A stretch of DNA of 64,000 bases from Photobacterium gaetbulicola Gung47 (GTDB taxonomy: Bacteria; Pseudomonadota; Gammaproteobacteria; Enterobacterales; Vibrionaceae): contig CP005974.1 of NCBI GenBank assembly GCA_000940995.1, positions 1,364,001-1,428,000 on the forward strand, read 5' to 3'. The notes under the pieces are model-generated. The model searched no databases. It saw only the letters and a program-made list of their open reading frames with translations, and was not told where the DNA came from. This document shows, one piece after another, positions 35,029-44,062 of the stretch. A program made the position numbers and the translations under genes. Position 1 is the first letter of the stretch; every line of letters begins with the position of its first letter.

Positions 35029-35559
35029 ATGCAACTGAACAAAGTTTTAAAGGGTTTGGCAATTGCGCTGCCAATGTTCACTCTAGCGGCGTGTAGCTCA
35101 AGCGAAAGCACTGATAGCTCAGCGGCGTCAGAGACCAACACAGGTTCAACAACTGAGCAATCTACGGTAGTAACCTCACCGGTTGAGCAAGAGCCAGTAC
35201 TTTCTGAGCAGGAGCTTCGCAGTCAGCAGCTACGTCAAGAGCAAACTATCTACTTCAAGTTTGACAATGCTGAAATCCAGCCTGACTACCAGGACATGCT
35301 AACTGCACACGCTGAATACCTTCGCGACAACGCGGAAGTTAAAGTGATTGTTGAAGGTCACGCGGATGAGCGCGGTACGCCAGAGTACAACATCGCTCTA
35401 GGTGAGCGCCGTGCAAACGCAGTTGCTAAGTACCTTCAGGCGCTAGGCGTATCTGCAAGCCAGATCTCAATTGTTAGCTACGGTGAAGAAAAGCCTCTAG
35501 TTCTAGGCCACACTGAAGCTGACTACGCCAAGAACCGTCGTTCGGTTCTGGTTTACTAA
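35029..35559 (+). CDS. pal: Peptidoglycan-associated lipoprotein Pal
   Basis: An outer-membrane lipoprotein that binds peptidoglycan and TolB. The 176-residue precursor has the lipobox LAAC (Cys22) followed by serine (outer-membrane retention), a Ser/Thr/Glu-rich linker, and an OmpA-like domain with the diaminopimelate-binding signature VIVEGHADERGTPEYNIALG. It ends KNRRSVLVY. Its codon use is more biased than that of the upstream tol genes, fitting high expression. Confidence 0.98.
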   Translation: MQLNKVLKGLAIALPMFTLAACSSSESTDSSAASETNTGSTTEQSTVVTSPVEQEPVLSEQELRSQQLRQEQTIYFKFDNAEIQPDYQDMLTAHAEYLRDNAEVKVIVEGHADERGTPEYNIALGERRANAVAKYLQALGVSASQISIVSYGEEKPLVLGHTEADYAKNRRSVLVY

Positions 35560-35578
35560 GCCATCATAGGTAATTACG

Positions 35579-36325
35579 ATGAACAGTAACACAATGCGCA
35601 AGCTCGCATTTACGTTGCTGGTTGGTGCGGCGACCCAGGTGGTCGCCGCACCTGCTCCTGTTACTGAAATTAGCGGTAGCAGTGCGCAGGGCGATAGCCT
35701 GGAACGTCTGGAAAGGATGATTGAGGCTCGCAACCAGGTGCAGTTGGATATGCAACGGCAACTGGATCAGCTGGCAACCGAAATGGATGAGCTACGAGGT
35801 ATCGTAGAAAGGAACAGCTACGATTTAAGCCAGATGCTTGAGCGTCAGCGCGAGCTCTATCGTGAGATTGATGCCCTCAGTCGTCAGCCTCAAGCTAAGC
35901 CGGCTGAAGAAAAATCATCAGAAAAGGCCAGTAGCGAAGTCTACTCCAGCAATGTGAGTGAGAACGAAGCGTATGAATCAGCCGTGAACCTGATCTTGAA
36001 GGAGAAGGATTACACCGGCGCGATCACTGCGTTCAAAAGCTTTCTTACGACCTACCCTGAATCAAGCTACAAGCCGAATGCCCATTACTGGCTTGGTCAG
36101 CTTTACTTCACGCAAAACCAACTCCCCGAAGCGGCAGAGCAATTCACCGCGGTGGCCAGTTTTGAGAAGTCCAATAAGCGAGCTGATGCGTTGCTGAAAC
36201 TCGGTATTATTGCCGAGCGAAGCAAGAAAACCGCAGAGGCGAAGCAATACTACCAGCAAGTTATTTCCGCCTATCCGAACTCAACCAGTTCGCGTCAGGC
36301 GCAAAGTAACCTCGACAAACTCTAA
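35579..36325 (+). CDS. cpoB: Cell division coordinator CpoB (YbgF)
   Basis: A periplasmic protein that links peptidoglycan synthesis by PBP1B with Tol-driven constriction. The 248-residue precursor has a signal peptide (to about VVAA), an N-terminal trimeric coiled coil (about 40-100), a Ser/Glu-rich linker, and C-terminal TPR repeats (YTGAITAFKSFLTTYPES, NAHYWLGQLYFTQNQLPEAA). It is the last gene of the tol-pal operon as in E. coli; a terminator follows. Confidence 0.95.
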   Translation: MNSNTMRKLAFTLLVGAATQVVAAPAPVTEISGSSAQGDSLERLERMIEARNQVQLDMQRQLDQLATEMDELRGIVERNSYDLSQMLERQRELYREIDALSRQPQAKPAEEKSSEKASSEVYSSNVSENEAYESAVNLILKEKDYTGAITAFKSFLTTYPESSYKPNAHYWLGQLYFTQNQLPEAAEQFTAVASFEKSNKRADALLKLGIIAERSKKTAEAKQYYQQVISAYPNSTSSRQAQSNLDKL

Positions 36326-36346
36326 GCGTTTGCTCGGATGGATTGC

Positions 36347-36372
36347 AAAAGGCCGGTTGACCGGCCTTTTTT
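36347..36372 (+). terminator. Terminator of the tol-pal operon
   Basis: AAAAGGCCGG / CCGGCCTTTT with a TTGA loop. Confidence 0.93.
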
Positions 36373-36400
36373 GATCCATGCTATTTGAACGTTTGCGGTG

Positions 36401-36406
36401 TATAAT
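36401..36406 (+). promoter_or_regulatory. Probable -10 of nadA
   Basis: Perfect TATAAT, 40 bases before the nadA ATG. No good -35 is visible at the right distance. Confidence 0.5.
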
Positions 36407-36445
36407 GCGCGGATTGTACATGGACAGCAATAGAGCAACCGAGCT

Positions 36446-37507
36446 ATGAGTCTAACATTTGATCCCTCTGAAATGGTTTACCCGTTTCCACCTAAGCCAA
36501 TTCCGCTAAGCGCTGATGAGCAGCAGGCGTACAAGGCAAAAATCAAGGCACTGCTGAAGGAAAAAGATGCAGTGCTGGTGGCCCACTACTATACCGATCC
36601 TGAAATCCAGGCGCTGGCGGAAGAGACCGGAGGGTTCGTTGGTGACTCGCTGGAAATGGCCAAGTTCGGTAACCAGCACCCGGCCAAGACGCTGGTGATC
36701 TGTGGCGTACGCTTCATGGGTGAGTCAGCCAAGATCCTGACCCCGGAAAAGCGAGTATTGATGCCGACCCTGGAAGCGGAGTGTTCGCTAGACCTCGGCT
36801 GTCCGATTGATGAGTTCAGCAAGTTCTGTGATGCCCATCCAGACCATACCGTTGTAGTTTACGCCAACACCTCCGCCGCGGTAAAAGCCCGTGCCGACTG
36901 GGTGGTGACCTCGAGTATCGCGCTGGAAATTGTTGAGCACCTAGACAGCGAAGATAAGAAAATTATCTGGGGTCCCGACCGTCACTTAGGTTCGTACATC
37001 CAGAAACAAACCGGTGCCGAAATGCTGTTGTGGCAGGGTGAATGTGTGGTTCATGACGAGTTCTCGGCCAAAGCCTTGCGTGACATGAAACACTTGTATC
37101 CGGATGCCGCGATTTTGGTACATCCAGAATCCCCAGCCAGTGTTGTGGCCCTGGCGGATGCGGTAGGCTCGACCAGCCAGCTGATCAAAGCGGCTAAAGA
37201 GCTGCCTAACCAGCAGCTGATTGTGGCTACGGACAAGGGCATCTTCTTCAAGATGCAACAAATGGTGCCGGGCAAAGAGCTGATTGAAGCGCCGACAGCC
37301 GGTGCCGGTGCCACATGCCGTAGCTGTGCCCACTGTCCGTGGATGGCGATGAATGGCCTCAAAGCGATCGAGCAGGGCTTGCGAGAAGGTGGCGAGCAGC
37401 ACGAAATCTTTGTTGATGAATCGCTGCGTGAAAAGTCGCTGATCCCGCTCAACCGTATGCTGGACTTTGCGGCCCAGCTGCAGGCCAGCGTGAAAGGCAA
37501 CGCGTAA
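36446..37507 (+). CDS. nadA: Quinolinate synthase A
   Basis: Condenses iminoaspartate with dihydroxyacetone phosphate to quinolinate in NAD biosynthesis; oxygen-sensitive [4Fe-4S] enzyme. The 353-residue protein has the three cluster ligands at the E. coli positions: Cys113 (AECSLDLG), Cys200 (WQGECVVHDEF) and Cys297 (CRSCAHCPWM). Substrate-site motifs include LVAHYYTDPEIQALA. It stands alone between terminators. nadA also follows tol-pal in E. coli. Confidence 0.98.
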   Translation: MSLTFDPSEMVYPFPPKPIPLSADEQQAYKAKIKALLKEKDAVLVAHYYTDPEIQALAEETGGFVGDSLEMAKFGNQHPAKTLVICGVRFMGESAKILTPEKRVLMPTLEAECSLDLGCPIDEFSKFCDAHPDHTVVVYANTSAAVKARADWVVTSSIALEIVEHLDSEDKKIIWGPDRHLGSYIQKQTGAEMLLWQGECVVHDEFSAKALRDMKHLYPDAAILVHPESPASVVALADAVGSTSQLIKAAKELPNQQLIVATDKGIFFKMQQMVPGKELIEAPTAGAGATCRSCAHCPWMAMNGLKAIEQGLREGGEQHEIFVDESLREKSLIPLNRMLDFAAQLQASVKGNA

Positions 37508-37520
37508 TGCCATCTCTGCC

Positions 37521-37551
37521 AAAAAAGAGCGACCCTAGGTCGCTCTTTTTT
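37521..37551 (+). terminator. Terminator of nadA
   Basis: A6-GAGCGAC / GTCGCTC-T6, with a CCTAG loop. Confidence 0.92.
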
Positions 37552-37606
37552 ATGTAACAAAGCTCATATTTGGTTAGAATCAACTTTTTGATAAAGGAGA
37601 TTTTCT

Positions 37607-38470
37607 GTGGGACAGACAATGCTTACGGTCGCCTTGCCCATTGCGCTGGCTTGGATGATGTATTGTGTCGGTTTGACGCTGTCTTTGGCTGACTTCAAGC
37701 GAGTAGGGCGTTATCCGCGGGTTATAATTTCCGGATTGGCAGCCCAGTTGATCGGCTTACCACTGATTGCCCTGACCTTGATCCATTTTCTTGGTTTGCC
37801 GGAAGTCGTCGCTGTTGGCCTGTGGCTCCTGGCATTGGCACCGGGTGGGGCATCGTCCAACGTGATCACCCACTTGTGCGGCGGAAATACCGCGCTTTCC
37901 ATTTCAATGACCGCAGTGAGTAGCTTGATCATCCCTTTTAGCCTACCTCTACTACTTCCCGTGGTGCTTAGTGATAGCCAGTTGGTACTGCCGTTGAAAA
38001 CGGCTATTTTGCAGTTGGTGATGGTTACCTTGGTCCCCGTTTCTATCGGCATGCTGTGTCATCATTTTTGCCGCGGCAAGGGGTATGGGCGTTTTGCTAA
38101 ATGGGCTGGGCGTTCGTCGATTTGGGTGTTGATGTTCACGGTTGCAATTACCTTAGCGGCCAACACTAAGGTGTTCCAGCAGTTGTTCTCCACGGTTTCT
38201 GTCGTTGCCATTGCCCTATGCCTGTTGGGTATGGCGCTGGGTGTAGTCGTTGCCTTTTGGCTTAAAGGGGGGGAGGTATTGACCAAGACTCTGGCAATCG
38301 AAGTGGGGATCCAAAATGCCGGGACCGCGATCTTTGTCGCGGTGGTACAGCTTAAGCAACCAGAGCTGGCACTGACACCCCTGCTATATGGGGTGTTGAT
38401 GAATATTCCGGTCGCCGTGATGATTTACCGCTACCAGCGGGGGCATTCGCGCTCGCTCTTCGCCCGCTAG
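37607..38470 (+). CDS. Bile acid:sodium symporter (BASS) family transporter
   Basis: A 287-residue inner-membrane protein with about nine to ten hydrophobic helices. It matches the BASS family by GLTLSLADFKRV near the N-terminus, LALAPGGASSNVITHLCGGNTALSISMT in the middle (the sodium-site region, centred on APGGASSN) and IEVGIQNAGTAIFVAV late. The start is GTG 37607 with AAAGGAGA 6 bases upstream. Bacterial members carry organic anions such as pantoate or keto acids; the substrate here is unknown. Single gene, convergent with the UPF0149 gene. Confidence 0.87.
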   Translation: MGQTMLTVALPIALAWMMYCVGLTLSLADFKRVGRYPRVIISGLAAQLIGLPLIALTLIHFLGLPEVVAVGLWLLALAPGGASSNVITHLCGGNTALSISMTAVSSLIIPFSLPLLLPVVLSDSQLVLPLKTAILQLVMVTLVPVSIGMLCHHFCRGKGYGRFAKWAGRSSIWVLMFTVAITLAANTKVFQQLFSTVSVVAIALCLLGMALGVVVAFWLKGGEVLTKTLAIEVGIQNAGTAIFVAVVQLKQPELALTPLLYGVLMNIPVAVMIYRYQRGHSRSLFAR

Positions 38471-38502
38471 AAAAAAGGCGGTAACTGTGGTTACCGCCTT
38501 TT
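38471..38502. terminator. Bidirectional terminator between BASS and UPF0149 genes
   Basis: A 13-bp stem (AAAAGGCGGTAAC / GTTACCGCCTTTT) with a TGTG loop. Confidence 0.92.
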
Positions 38503-38519
38503 GCTTGTCGAATCACTGA

Positions 38520-39107
38520 TTATGCTTCTTCGTCGCCTTTGCTAACCAGCTGGTAGGCGCGGATTGTCAGGCCAGATAACATGGTAGGGACCGAGGTGAA
38601 GATCTCCTCGAACTGGGCCAGGCCATCGGCGCCTTCCTGGGACAGGGCCTCCATTGCATTCTCCGGATCGTACAGCAGGCTGAAGCACAGCAGTACGCCG
38701 CCAAGCAGAGCGTTGTTTTCGCTTTCTTCTGGCATAATGGTTTCCCAGTCATCGCGGGATAGCTGCCAGCCCTGAAGAAGCCCTTCGGCAAACTCACGGG
38801 TTTCTGTTGACACCAGTTCTTTGTCATCCAGCGCACAACCTTCCGGCCACTGCCAGCTACCGTCCAGCAGAGATTCGCGGCTTTCGTTCCACAGTTCAAC
38901 AATCGCATTGGCGTAGGCTTCCAGCTCTTCCTGGCTGGCAAAAGGTGAAGTCTCTTCGCCACCCCACATGAATGCTAGCCATTCTGACGGGTTGATCAGG
39001 TGAGGGGCTGCCGCCATTGCGGTCACAAAACCACGGGTCTGGGCTTCAGATAGTAACTGTTGGGCCAATTGCGGATTCGCCAGCAGTGTGCGTAAAGAAG
39101 AAGACAT
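38520..39107 (-). CDS. UPF0149 (YecA/YgfB-like) family protein
   Basis: A 195-residue acidic helical protein of the UPF0149 family. Typical features are an N-terminal part with FVTAMAAAPHLINPSEWLAFMWGG and the middle block REFAEGLLQGWQLSRDDW. No C-terminal SEC-type zinc tail is present. The start at 39107 (MSSSLRTLLANP) has a GAGAG ribosome site; a longer in-frame reading of 21 residues is not needed. The function is not established for this branch. YgfB in Pseudomonas has been tied to regulation of antibiotic resistance, which I do not transfer here. Confidence 0.8.
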   Translation of the reverse strand: MSSSLRTLLANPQLAQQLLSEAQTRGFVTAMAAAPHLINPSEWLAFMWGGEETSPFASQEELEAYANAIVELWNESRESLLDGSWQWPEGCALDDKELVSTETREFAEGLLQGWQLSRDDWETIMPEESENNALLGGVLLCFSLLYDPENAMEALSQEGADGLAQFEEIFTSVPTMLSGLTIRAYQLVSKGDEEA

Positions 39108-39281
39108 AATTCGCTCTCGTATATTTGATATCTGGGTTGGTCCAACGCAAGGCTGTCGCTGGAAGAACACGATTTATACGAAGTATTGTAACAGGGTCGT
39201 GAAGATGGTGGCACTGTTCACCGGTAAATCATGATGTTTGCTGTAATTGTGAGCACTTGATTGATTGTGCTGTGTTTTTTG

Positions 39282-39310
39282 TTGACCTTTAGCGCCTCAG
39301 CCACTATAGT
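39282..39310 (+). promoter_or_regulatory. Promoter of tRNA-Ser
   Basis: TTGACC (39282-39287), 17-base spacer, TATAGT (39305-39310), followed by a GC-rich stretch of the kind found at stringently controlled stable-RNA promoters. Confidence 0.8.
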
Positions 39311-39349
39311 AGCGACCCTGTTGAGGCGACATGCCTTGACCTACAATTT

Positions 39350-39437
39350 GGTGAGGTGTCCGAGTGGCTGAAGGAGCACGCCTGGAAAGTGTGTATACGG
39401 CAACGTATCGAGGGTTCGAATCCCTCCCTCACCGCCA
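39350..39437 (+). tRNA. tRNA-Ser (anticodon GGA)
   Basis: An 88-base class II tRNA. The acceptor stem GGTGAGG pairs with CCTCACC, the discriminator is G, and CCA is encoded. The anticodon loop CTGGAAA gives anticodon GGA (39384-39386), and a long variable arm (GTATACGGCAACGTATC) is typical of tRNA-Ser. The T loop is TTCGAAT. It reads UCC and UCU codons. It is very close to E. coli tRNA-Ser(GGA). Confidence 0.98.
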
Positions 39438-39445
39438 TCTTCTTG

Positions 39446-39476
39446 AAAAAAGACGTCTTAGAGGACGTCTTTTTTT
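39446..39476. terminator. Terminator of tRNA-Ser, two-way
   Basis: AGACGTC / GACGTCT with a TTAGAG loop, A5 on the left and T7 on the right. On the minus strand it can also stop the amidohydrolase transcript. Confidence 0.9.
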
Positions 39477-39523
39477 ATACCTGGAGTTTATTGAAACCAA
39501 TAACTCCCGTTTAACCGATGCAC

Positions 39524-41323
39524 TTAGTGTGAATGATGCAATAACCCTGCTGAAATCATTGCCGTCGCTGCAATGGCCTGGCAACGTGTTGAACTTATGC
39601 AGCTTCCTGCAGCTACCTTGTGATCACTTGAGTAAACGGTTTGATCTTCTTTTATCGTTTCAAGCACCTTGATGTCGGCCAGTGTTTCAGGCTTGGCGGT
39701 TAATGGATTTGCAGACAGAATGGTGAAGTCTGCGAGTTTCCCCACTTCCAATGAACCTTTATTTTGCTCTTCCTTGTATTGTGTGGCAGCCCATAATGTT
39801 TGCGCTTTTAATCCATCAAGCGCCGATACTCGTTGCTTGGGCCCCAGCACATGGCCGGTACGACTTACACGATTCACCGTCGCTGAGTAAACACGCATTG
39901 AGTTAGGCAGAGCGACTGGAGAATCATGGTGTGAGGTGTAAATCATTCCCAAGTCTCGTGCCCAGCCGGTTGGGGAGATATTTTCTGCCCGCGCTTTACC
40001 TAAAACGGAATTCATGTGCCAATCTCCCCAGTAGAAGGTGTGCATGGGGAAAAATGAAGGGAAGACGCCCAAGCGCTTGAACCTTTCAACTTGATCTTTA
40101 CGGGCGGTTTGGGCATGGATAGCCACAAAGCCTCGGTCTGGGACGCCATGTTTTTTCTCGCTCGCTTCAATACCATTGAGCAGTTGATCGATGGCAGCAT
40201 CGCCGTTGACATGCGTGAGTAGCTGCCATCCATTTGTGTGTGCTAGCTCAATAAGCTCTGCCGCTTTTTCGTCACTCATACTTGGATAGCCTTTGTACCC
40301 TTTCTCCTGACCGACAGGTGGAACAAGGTAAGGCTCTGTTAGCCATGCGGTTTTACCTTGCGGAGAGCCATCAAGGTTGAGTTTTGCACCCGCAACCCGA
40401 AATCCATTTGAGTACTCAGCCGAATAGTAAGGAGGGGAGATAACGTCCTGCGCCACTTGAATATCAGGGTAGGCTGCCACGTCGATAGGAAGCTTTTCAC
40501 GTTGAGCAAGGTCGTACATGGTTTTAACTGCCGATGTAGAAGCTCGGCCTTCCTGAGCCGTGGTGTAACCAAAGCTCGCGTAGAGATCTATCCCCGCTCT
40601 GAAAATCACTTCGTTTTCTTTCGCGCTTAGTTTGGCGAACATCGGTAGCAATGTACCAAAGAAGGCCGTCTCTTCCAGCACTCCGTTGGGAGTTGCGCCG
40701 TCACTCTCACGACGAATTTTCCCCCCATCCGGGTCTGTACTCTGTGCCGTCAGACCTGCCAGTTCCAATGCTTTGGTATTCAACGTAGCCAAGTGCCCCG
40801 ATTGGTGAATAATCAGCACCGGAAGATCTTTAGATACCTCATCCAATTCTTGGCGAGTAGGATGCCTTTGCTCTTTTAGCTGCGAATCATCATAGCCAAA
40901 GCCTAGAATAATGCCGTGTTTGCTGTTTTCGGGTTTGGCGGCCCAAGATTTGAGCTCTTCTTGCAAGGAAGCGATGTCATTAACTGCACCGTCCGGAGCG
41001 GCAAGTAAGTTGGCAGAGAGGGCCTGAATGCCAGTATTAAAGACGTGACCGTGGGCGTCAATAAAGCCAGGGATCATGGTTTTCCCTTCTAAATCAACCA
41101 CTCGTGTATTTTTATCTCGTAATTTCATGAGTTCTGATTCACTACCGACAGCTAATATTCGACCATTTTTAACCGCTATAGCCTCGGAGGTTGGGGCAGC
41201 GTCGTTAACTGTAATGATCTCCCCGCCGACATAGATGGTATCTGCGAGAGGTTTGGGCGGCGTTGTCGCCGAAGCAGTAACGCAAATAGAGCACAGCATA
41301 AATGTTAACAGTGAAACCTTCAT
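39524..41323 (-). CDS. Exported amidohydrolase (YtcJ-like)
   Basis: A 599-residue metal-dependent amidohydrolase of the YtcJ group. A signal peptide (about 1-19, ending TASA) predicts export. The N-terminal beta-sandwich start (IYVGGEIITVND) leads into the metal motif GFIDAHGHVF. Later histidines appear in LIIHQSGHLATL, LLTHVNGDAAID, VAIHAQT and YTSHHDSPV, and the fold closes with GSLEVGKLADFTIL. The C-terminal 30 residues include three cysteines and end in HHSH, which is not typical. AAGGAAA precedes the ATG. The substrate is unknown. Its composition is less GC-rich than neighbouring genes, and it lies directly beside a tRNA gene, so it may be a later acquisition. Confidence 0.85.
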   Translation of the reverse strand: MKVSLLTFMLCSICVTASATTPPKPLADTIYVGGEIITVNDAAPTSEAIAVKNGRILAVGSESELMKLRDKNTRVVDLEGKTMIPGFIDAHGHVFNTGIQALSANLLAAPDGAVNDIASLQEELKSWAAKPENSKHGIILGFGYDDSQLKEQRHPTRQELDEVSKDLPVLIIHQSGHLATLNTKALELAGLTAQSTDPDGGKIRRESDGATPNGVLEETAFFGTLLPMFAKLSAKENEVIFRAGIDLYASFGYTTAQEGRASTSAVKTMYDLAQREKLPIDVAAYPDIQVAQDVISPPYYSAEYSNGFRVAGAKLNLDGSPQGKTAWLTEPYLVPPVGQEKGYKGYPSMSDEKAAELIELAHTNGWQLLTHVNGDAAIDQLLNGIEASEKKHGVPDRGFVAIHAQTARKDQVERFKRLGVFPSFFPMHTFYWGDWHMNSVLGKARAENISPTGWARDLGMIYTSHHDSPVALPNSMRVYSATVNRVSRTGHVLGPKQRVSALDGLKAQTLWAATQYKEEQNKGSLEVGKLADFTILSANPLTAKPETLADIKVLETIKEDQTVYSSDHKVAAGSCISSTRCQAIAATAMISAGLLHHSH

Positions 41324-41416
41324 GAAATTTCCTTCCGGTAACAGCTAAAAACAGCTTGGCAATAAGTAGAAAGTCTAGCTTAATCCAAGCGCCTTTCGCT
41401 TAAGGGATTACTCACC

Positions 41417-43909
41417 TCACCGCTTTGCTGGCCCTCTTCCTGCATTCCCCGTTTTGCCCAGGGCCTTGTTCATCTGCTTGATGCGGGCAGCAATTGCGCC
41501 ATTGATGCTGTTGGGCGGATACTGCTTTTTGCTGTTGGGCTGGCCCATCGGCAGCCCTGTGAGCAGAGTCATGACTTGATTGACATGCTCGACGGTCCAG
41601 ATATGGAACAGCTGCTCGGCCACAGCATGGCGCACTTTTTGGTTCACCATCAGGTGGACGGTGTTGGTTTGAGGAATGATCACGCCCTGATCGCCGGTCA
41701 GGCCGCTGGCACTGCAGATATCATAGAAGCCTTCAATTTTTTCGTTGACGCCACCGATAGCTTCAATGTTGCCATGTTGGTCGATGGCTCCGGTTACGGC
41801 GATGTTTTGCTTGATCGGGACTTGGGCGATGGCGGAGAGCAGGGCGCACAGCTCGGCCGCCGACGCACTGTCTCCGTCTACCATTCCGTAGGATTGCTCG
41901 AAGGTGAGGGTGGCCGAAAACGCCAACGGTTGCTGTTGTTCGTATTGTTCGCGCAGAAAAGACGTCAATATCATTACCCCTTTGGAATGGCTTGGGCCAC
42001 TCAGATCCACTTCCCGCTCAATATCGATAATACTGCTGGTACCGAGGTGGACGGTTGCAGTGATCCGGCTGGGACGGCCGAACAAGCTGTCATCAAGCGC
42101 AATGACCGACAGGCCGTTTACCTGGCCTATGGTTGCCCCCTGGGTTTCAATCTGGCTGATACCGCGGTGGATATTATCGGTAATGCATTCTTTGAGGTAG
42201 CTACGCCGATACTCGCGGGCCTCAATAGCTTGCTCAATCGCAGCGGCGGTGATCAGCGGATAGTCGTGCTGCTGGGCCCAGTAGTTTGCCTCAATAATGA
42301 TCCCGTTAAGTGTGTCTCGGTGCAGGGTCATTTTTTCCCCGTCTTCAACTTGCCGGGCGGCGTATTCGACCAGCATGGCTACCGCCGCGCGATCAAGGTG
42401 ACGGGTACATGCCTCGGCCTGCAGCGAGCGGATAAAGCCGGCATAGAGCTGGCACGATCCCGAGGTGCGGTTGATTTCTTCAGCACAGTCGGCCTGGATG
42501 TTGAACAACTGGCCGAAGTCAGGGTCGTAGCGCTTGAGTAGGTAGTAGGTCATGCGATCGCCGATCAGAATGACTTTAATATCTATCGGGATTGCATCGG
42601 GCTCCAAGCTTGAAAGGGCTGTGACACTGAGCTGCTGTTCCAGGGGCTGAAGCTTGATCTCGCCGGATTGTAGCGTCCGTTTGAACAGATCCCAGACGAA
42701 AGGCTTATTGAGCAGCTGGATAACATCGAGTATGAGGTAACCGCCGTTGGCGCGGTGGAAAGCGCCGGGCTTGATCAGGGTAAAGTTGGTGATGAAGGTA
42801 CCGAGCTCGCCCTTGTGCTCGATCCGGCCAATTAAGTTGGCATAGGTCGGGTTGTCTTCGTAGATGACCGGGGGGGACTGGTGCTGGCTATTGTCGATAA
42901 TGATATTGACGTCATAGGCAGTAAAGGGGCTGAAGCTGAGCTTTTGCCCGGTGTACTCGTTAACTTCGGTTTCTAGGCTACCGTTGAACAGGGGGATGTT
43001 ATTGAGCACGTGCTGCCTGAGGGCTGTGGTATGGCGTGCCACGCAATCGATAGTCATGAGGTCGTCGGGGAGCTGGTCGATAAGGTAGTCGAGGGTACTG
43101 GCCACGAACTCCTTTTCCAGCTTCTCCTTTTTATTTCTCATCTCCTGATCCCAAAGAGGTACCTGTTTTAGCAGGTTGACCAGCATCAGCCTCAACTCGT
43201 CGATCGCCTGGTCGATCACCTTTTGCTTTTCTTTGGGGAGCTTGGCGAACTCTTCTTTGCTAATCACCTTGCCGTCCTTGACCGGATGAATGACATAGCC
43301 GTTGCGCGAGCGCTTGAGGATGCAGCTCTTTTCTTTGGCGACTTTTTCTATTGACTGGAACGCATTGATTTCCATGTCATTGAGTTCATTCTGCAGTTTG
43401 TCGGTATGGTGAATGTATTCTTCATTTTGCAGCAAGGAAGGGATGGTTTTTCTGAGCTCCTCAATAAGCAGGGTGAGGCACTGTTTTAGGCGTGTCCCCA
43501 TCCCCGCAGGCAGCTCGAGGGCTATCGGGTGATTGCTGTTGCTGAAGTTGTTGACATAGCACCAGTCAGAAAGCGGCTTGTCTTTGTCGAGGTGCCGGGC
43601 CAGCAGCTGTTCGGTTATCGAGTGCTTGCCAAGCCCCGCCGAACCCATGACGAAGATATTGAAGCCTTTGGCAGGGATCCCGATCCCGATTTTGATCGCT
43701 TCGACGGCGCGTTCGAGCCCCACCGGACAGTCAGTCGGCTCGATATCCTCTGTTGTTTCAAAATCAAACAGGTCAGGATCGCAGGGGTGGAACAGCTCGG
43801 TGGCCTCGAGTTTGGAGGCTGCCGTCACCTGCCCGGAGTGGGCTGAATGGCGAGCCGAGATTGCCGTCTTGCGTGGTTGATTGGCCTTCTTAGAGGGAAA
43901 ATCATTCAT
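41417..43909 (-). CDS. Lon-like ATP-dependent protease (LonB/YcbZ type)
   Basis: An 830-residue AAA+ Lon-family protease without the N-terminal substrate domain of LonA. The P-loop is MGSAGLGKHSIT (about 88-99), and ANGGYLILDV is the Walker B strand. A long helical insertion (about 150-290) splits the ATPase module. The C-terminal protease domain has the Ser-Lys dyad Ser681 (DGDSASAAEL) and Lys724 (GGVNEKIEG), spaced 43 residues apart as in E. coli Lon. It resembles E. coli YcbZ (LonH) in layout. Its substrates are unknown. It is divergent from the PHP-domain gene (153 bases between the starts). Confidence 0.93.
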   Translation of the reverse strand: MNDFPSKKANQPRKTAISARHSAHSGQVTAASKLEATELFHPCDPDLFDFETTEDIEPTDCPVGLERAVEAIKIGIGIPAKGFNIFVMGSAGLGKHSITEQLLARHLDKDKPLSDWCYVNNFSNSNHPIALELPAGMGTRLKQCLTLLIEELRKTIPSLLQNEEYIHHTDKLQNELNDMEINAFQSIEKVAKEKSCILKRSRNGYVIHPVKDGKVISKEEFAKLPKEKQKVIDQAIDELRLMLVNLLKQVPLWDQEMRNKKEKLEKEFVASTLDYLIDQLPDDLMTIDCVARHTTALRQHVLNNIPLFNGSLETEVNEYTGQKLSFSPFTAYDVNIIIDNSQHQSPPVIYEDNPTYANLIGRIEHKGELGTFITNFTLIKPGAFHRANGGYLILDVIQLLNKPFVWDLFKRTLQSGEIKLQPLEQQLSVTALSSLEPDAIPIDIKVILIGDRMTYYLLKRYDPDFGQLFNIQADCAEEINRTSGSCQLYAGFIRSLQAEACTRHLDRAAVAMLVEYAARQVEDGEKMTLHRDTLNGIIIEANYWAQQHDYPLITAAAIEQAIEAREYRRSYLKECITDNIHRGISQIETQGATIGQVNGLSVIALDDSLFGRPSRITATVHLGTSSIIDIEREVDLSGPSHSKGVMILTSFLREQYEQQQPLAFSATLTFEQSYGMVDGDSASAAELCALLSAIAQVPIKQNIAVTGAIDQHGNIEAIGGVNEKIEGFYDICSASGLTGDQGVIIPQTNTVHLMVNQKVRHAVAEQLFHIWTVEHVNQVMTLLTGLPMGQPNSKKQYPPNSINGAIAARIKQMNKALGKTGNAGRGPAKR

Positions 43910-44062
43910 AGCATTCGCTGATCCGGCATCGAAAACATAACGCTAAGTATACTAACCAATTGCACAATTTACTGACTTACTATTGGGGTGTCGCTTGTAC
44001 CTATGCGTTCCCTTTTTCAAATAAGAGGGATTCTCCTATCTTTAAGGAGGAGGCAGGATATT

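Noticed and set aside
41415..41423. CCTCACCGC, a 9-base match to the 3' end of tRNA-Ser beyond the amidohydrolase gene, considered as an attachment site
   Set aside because: Nine bases is within chance, it is part of the end of the Lon-like gene, and no integrase is present.
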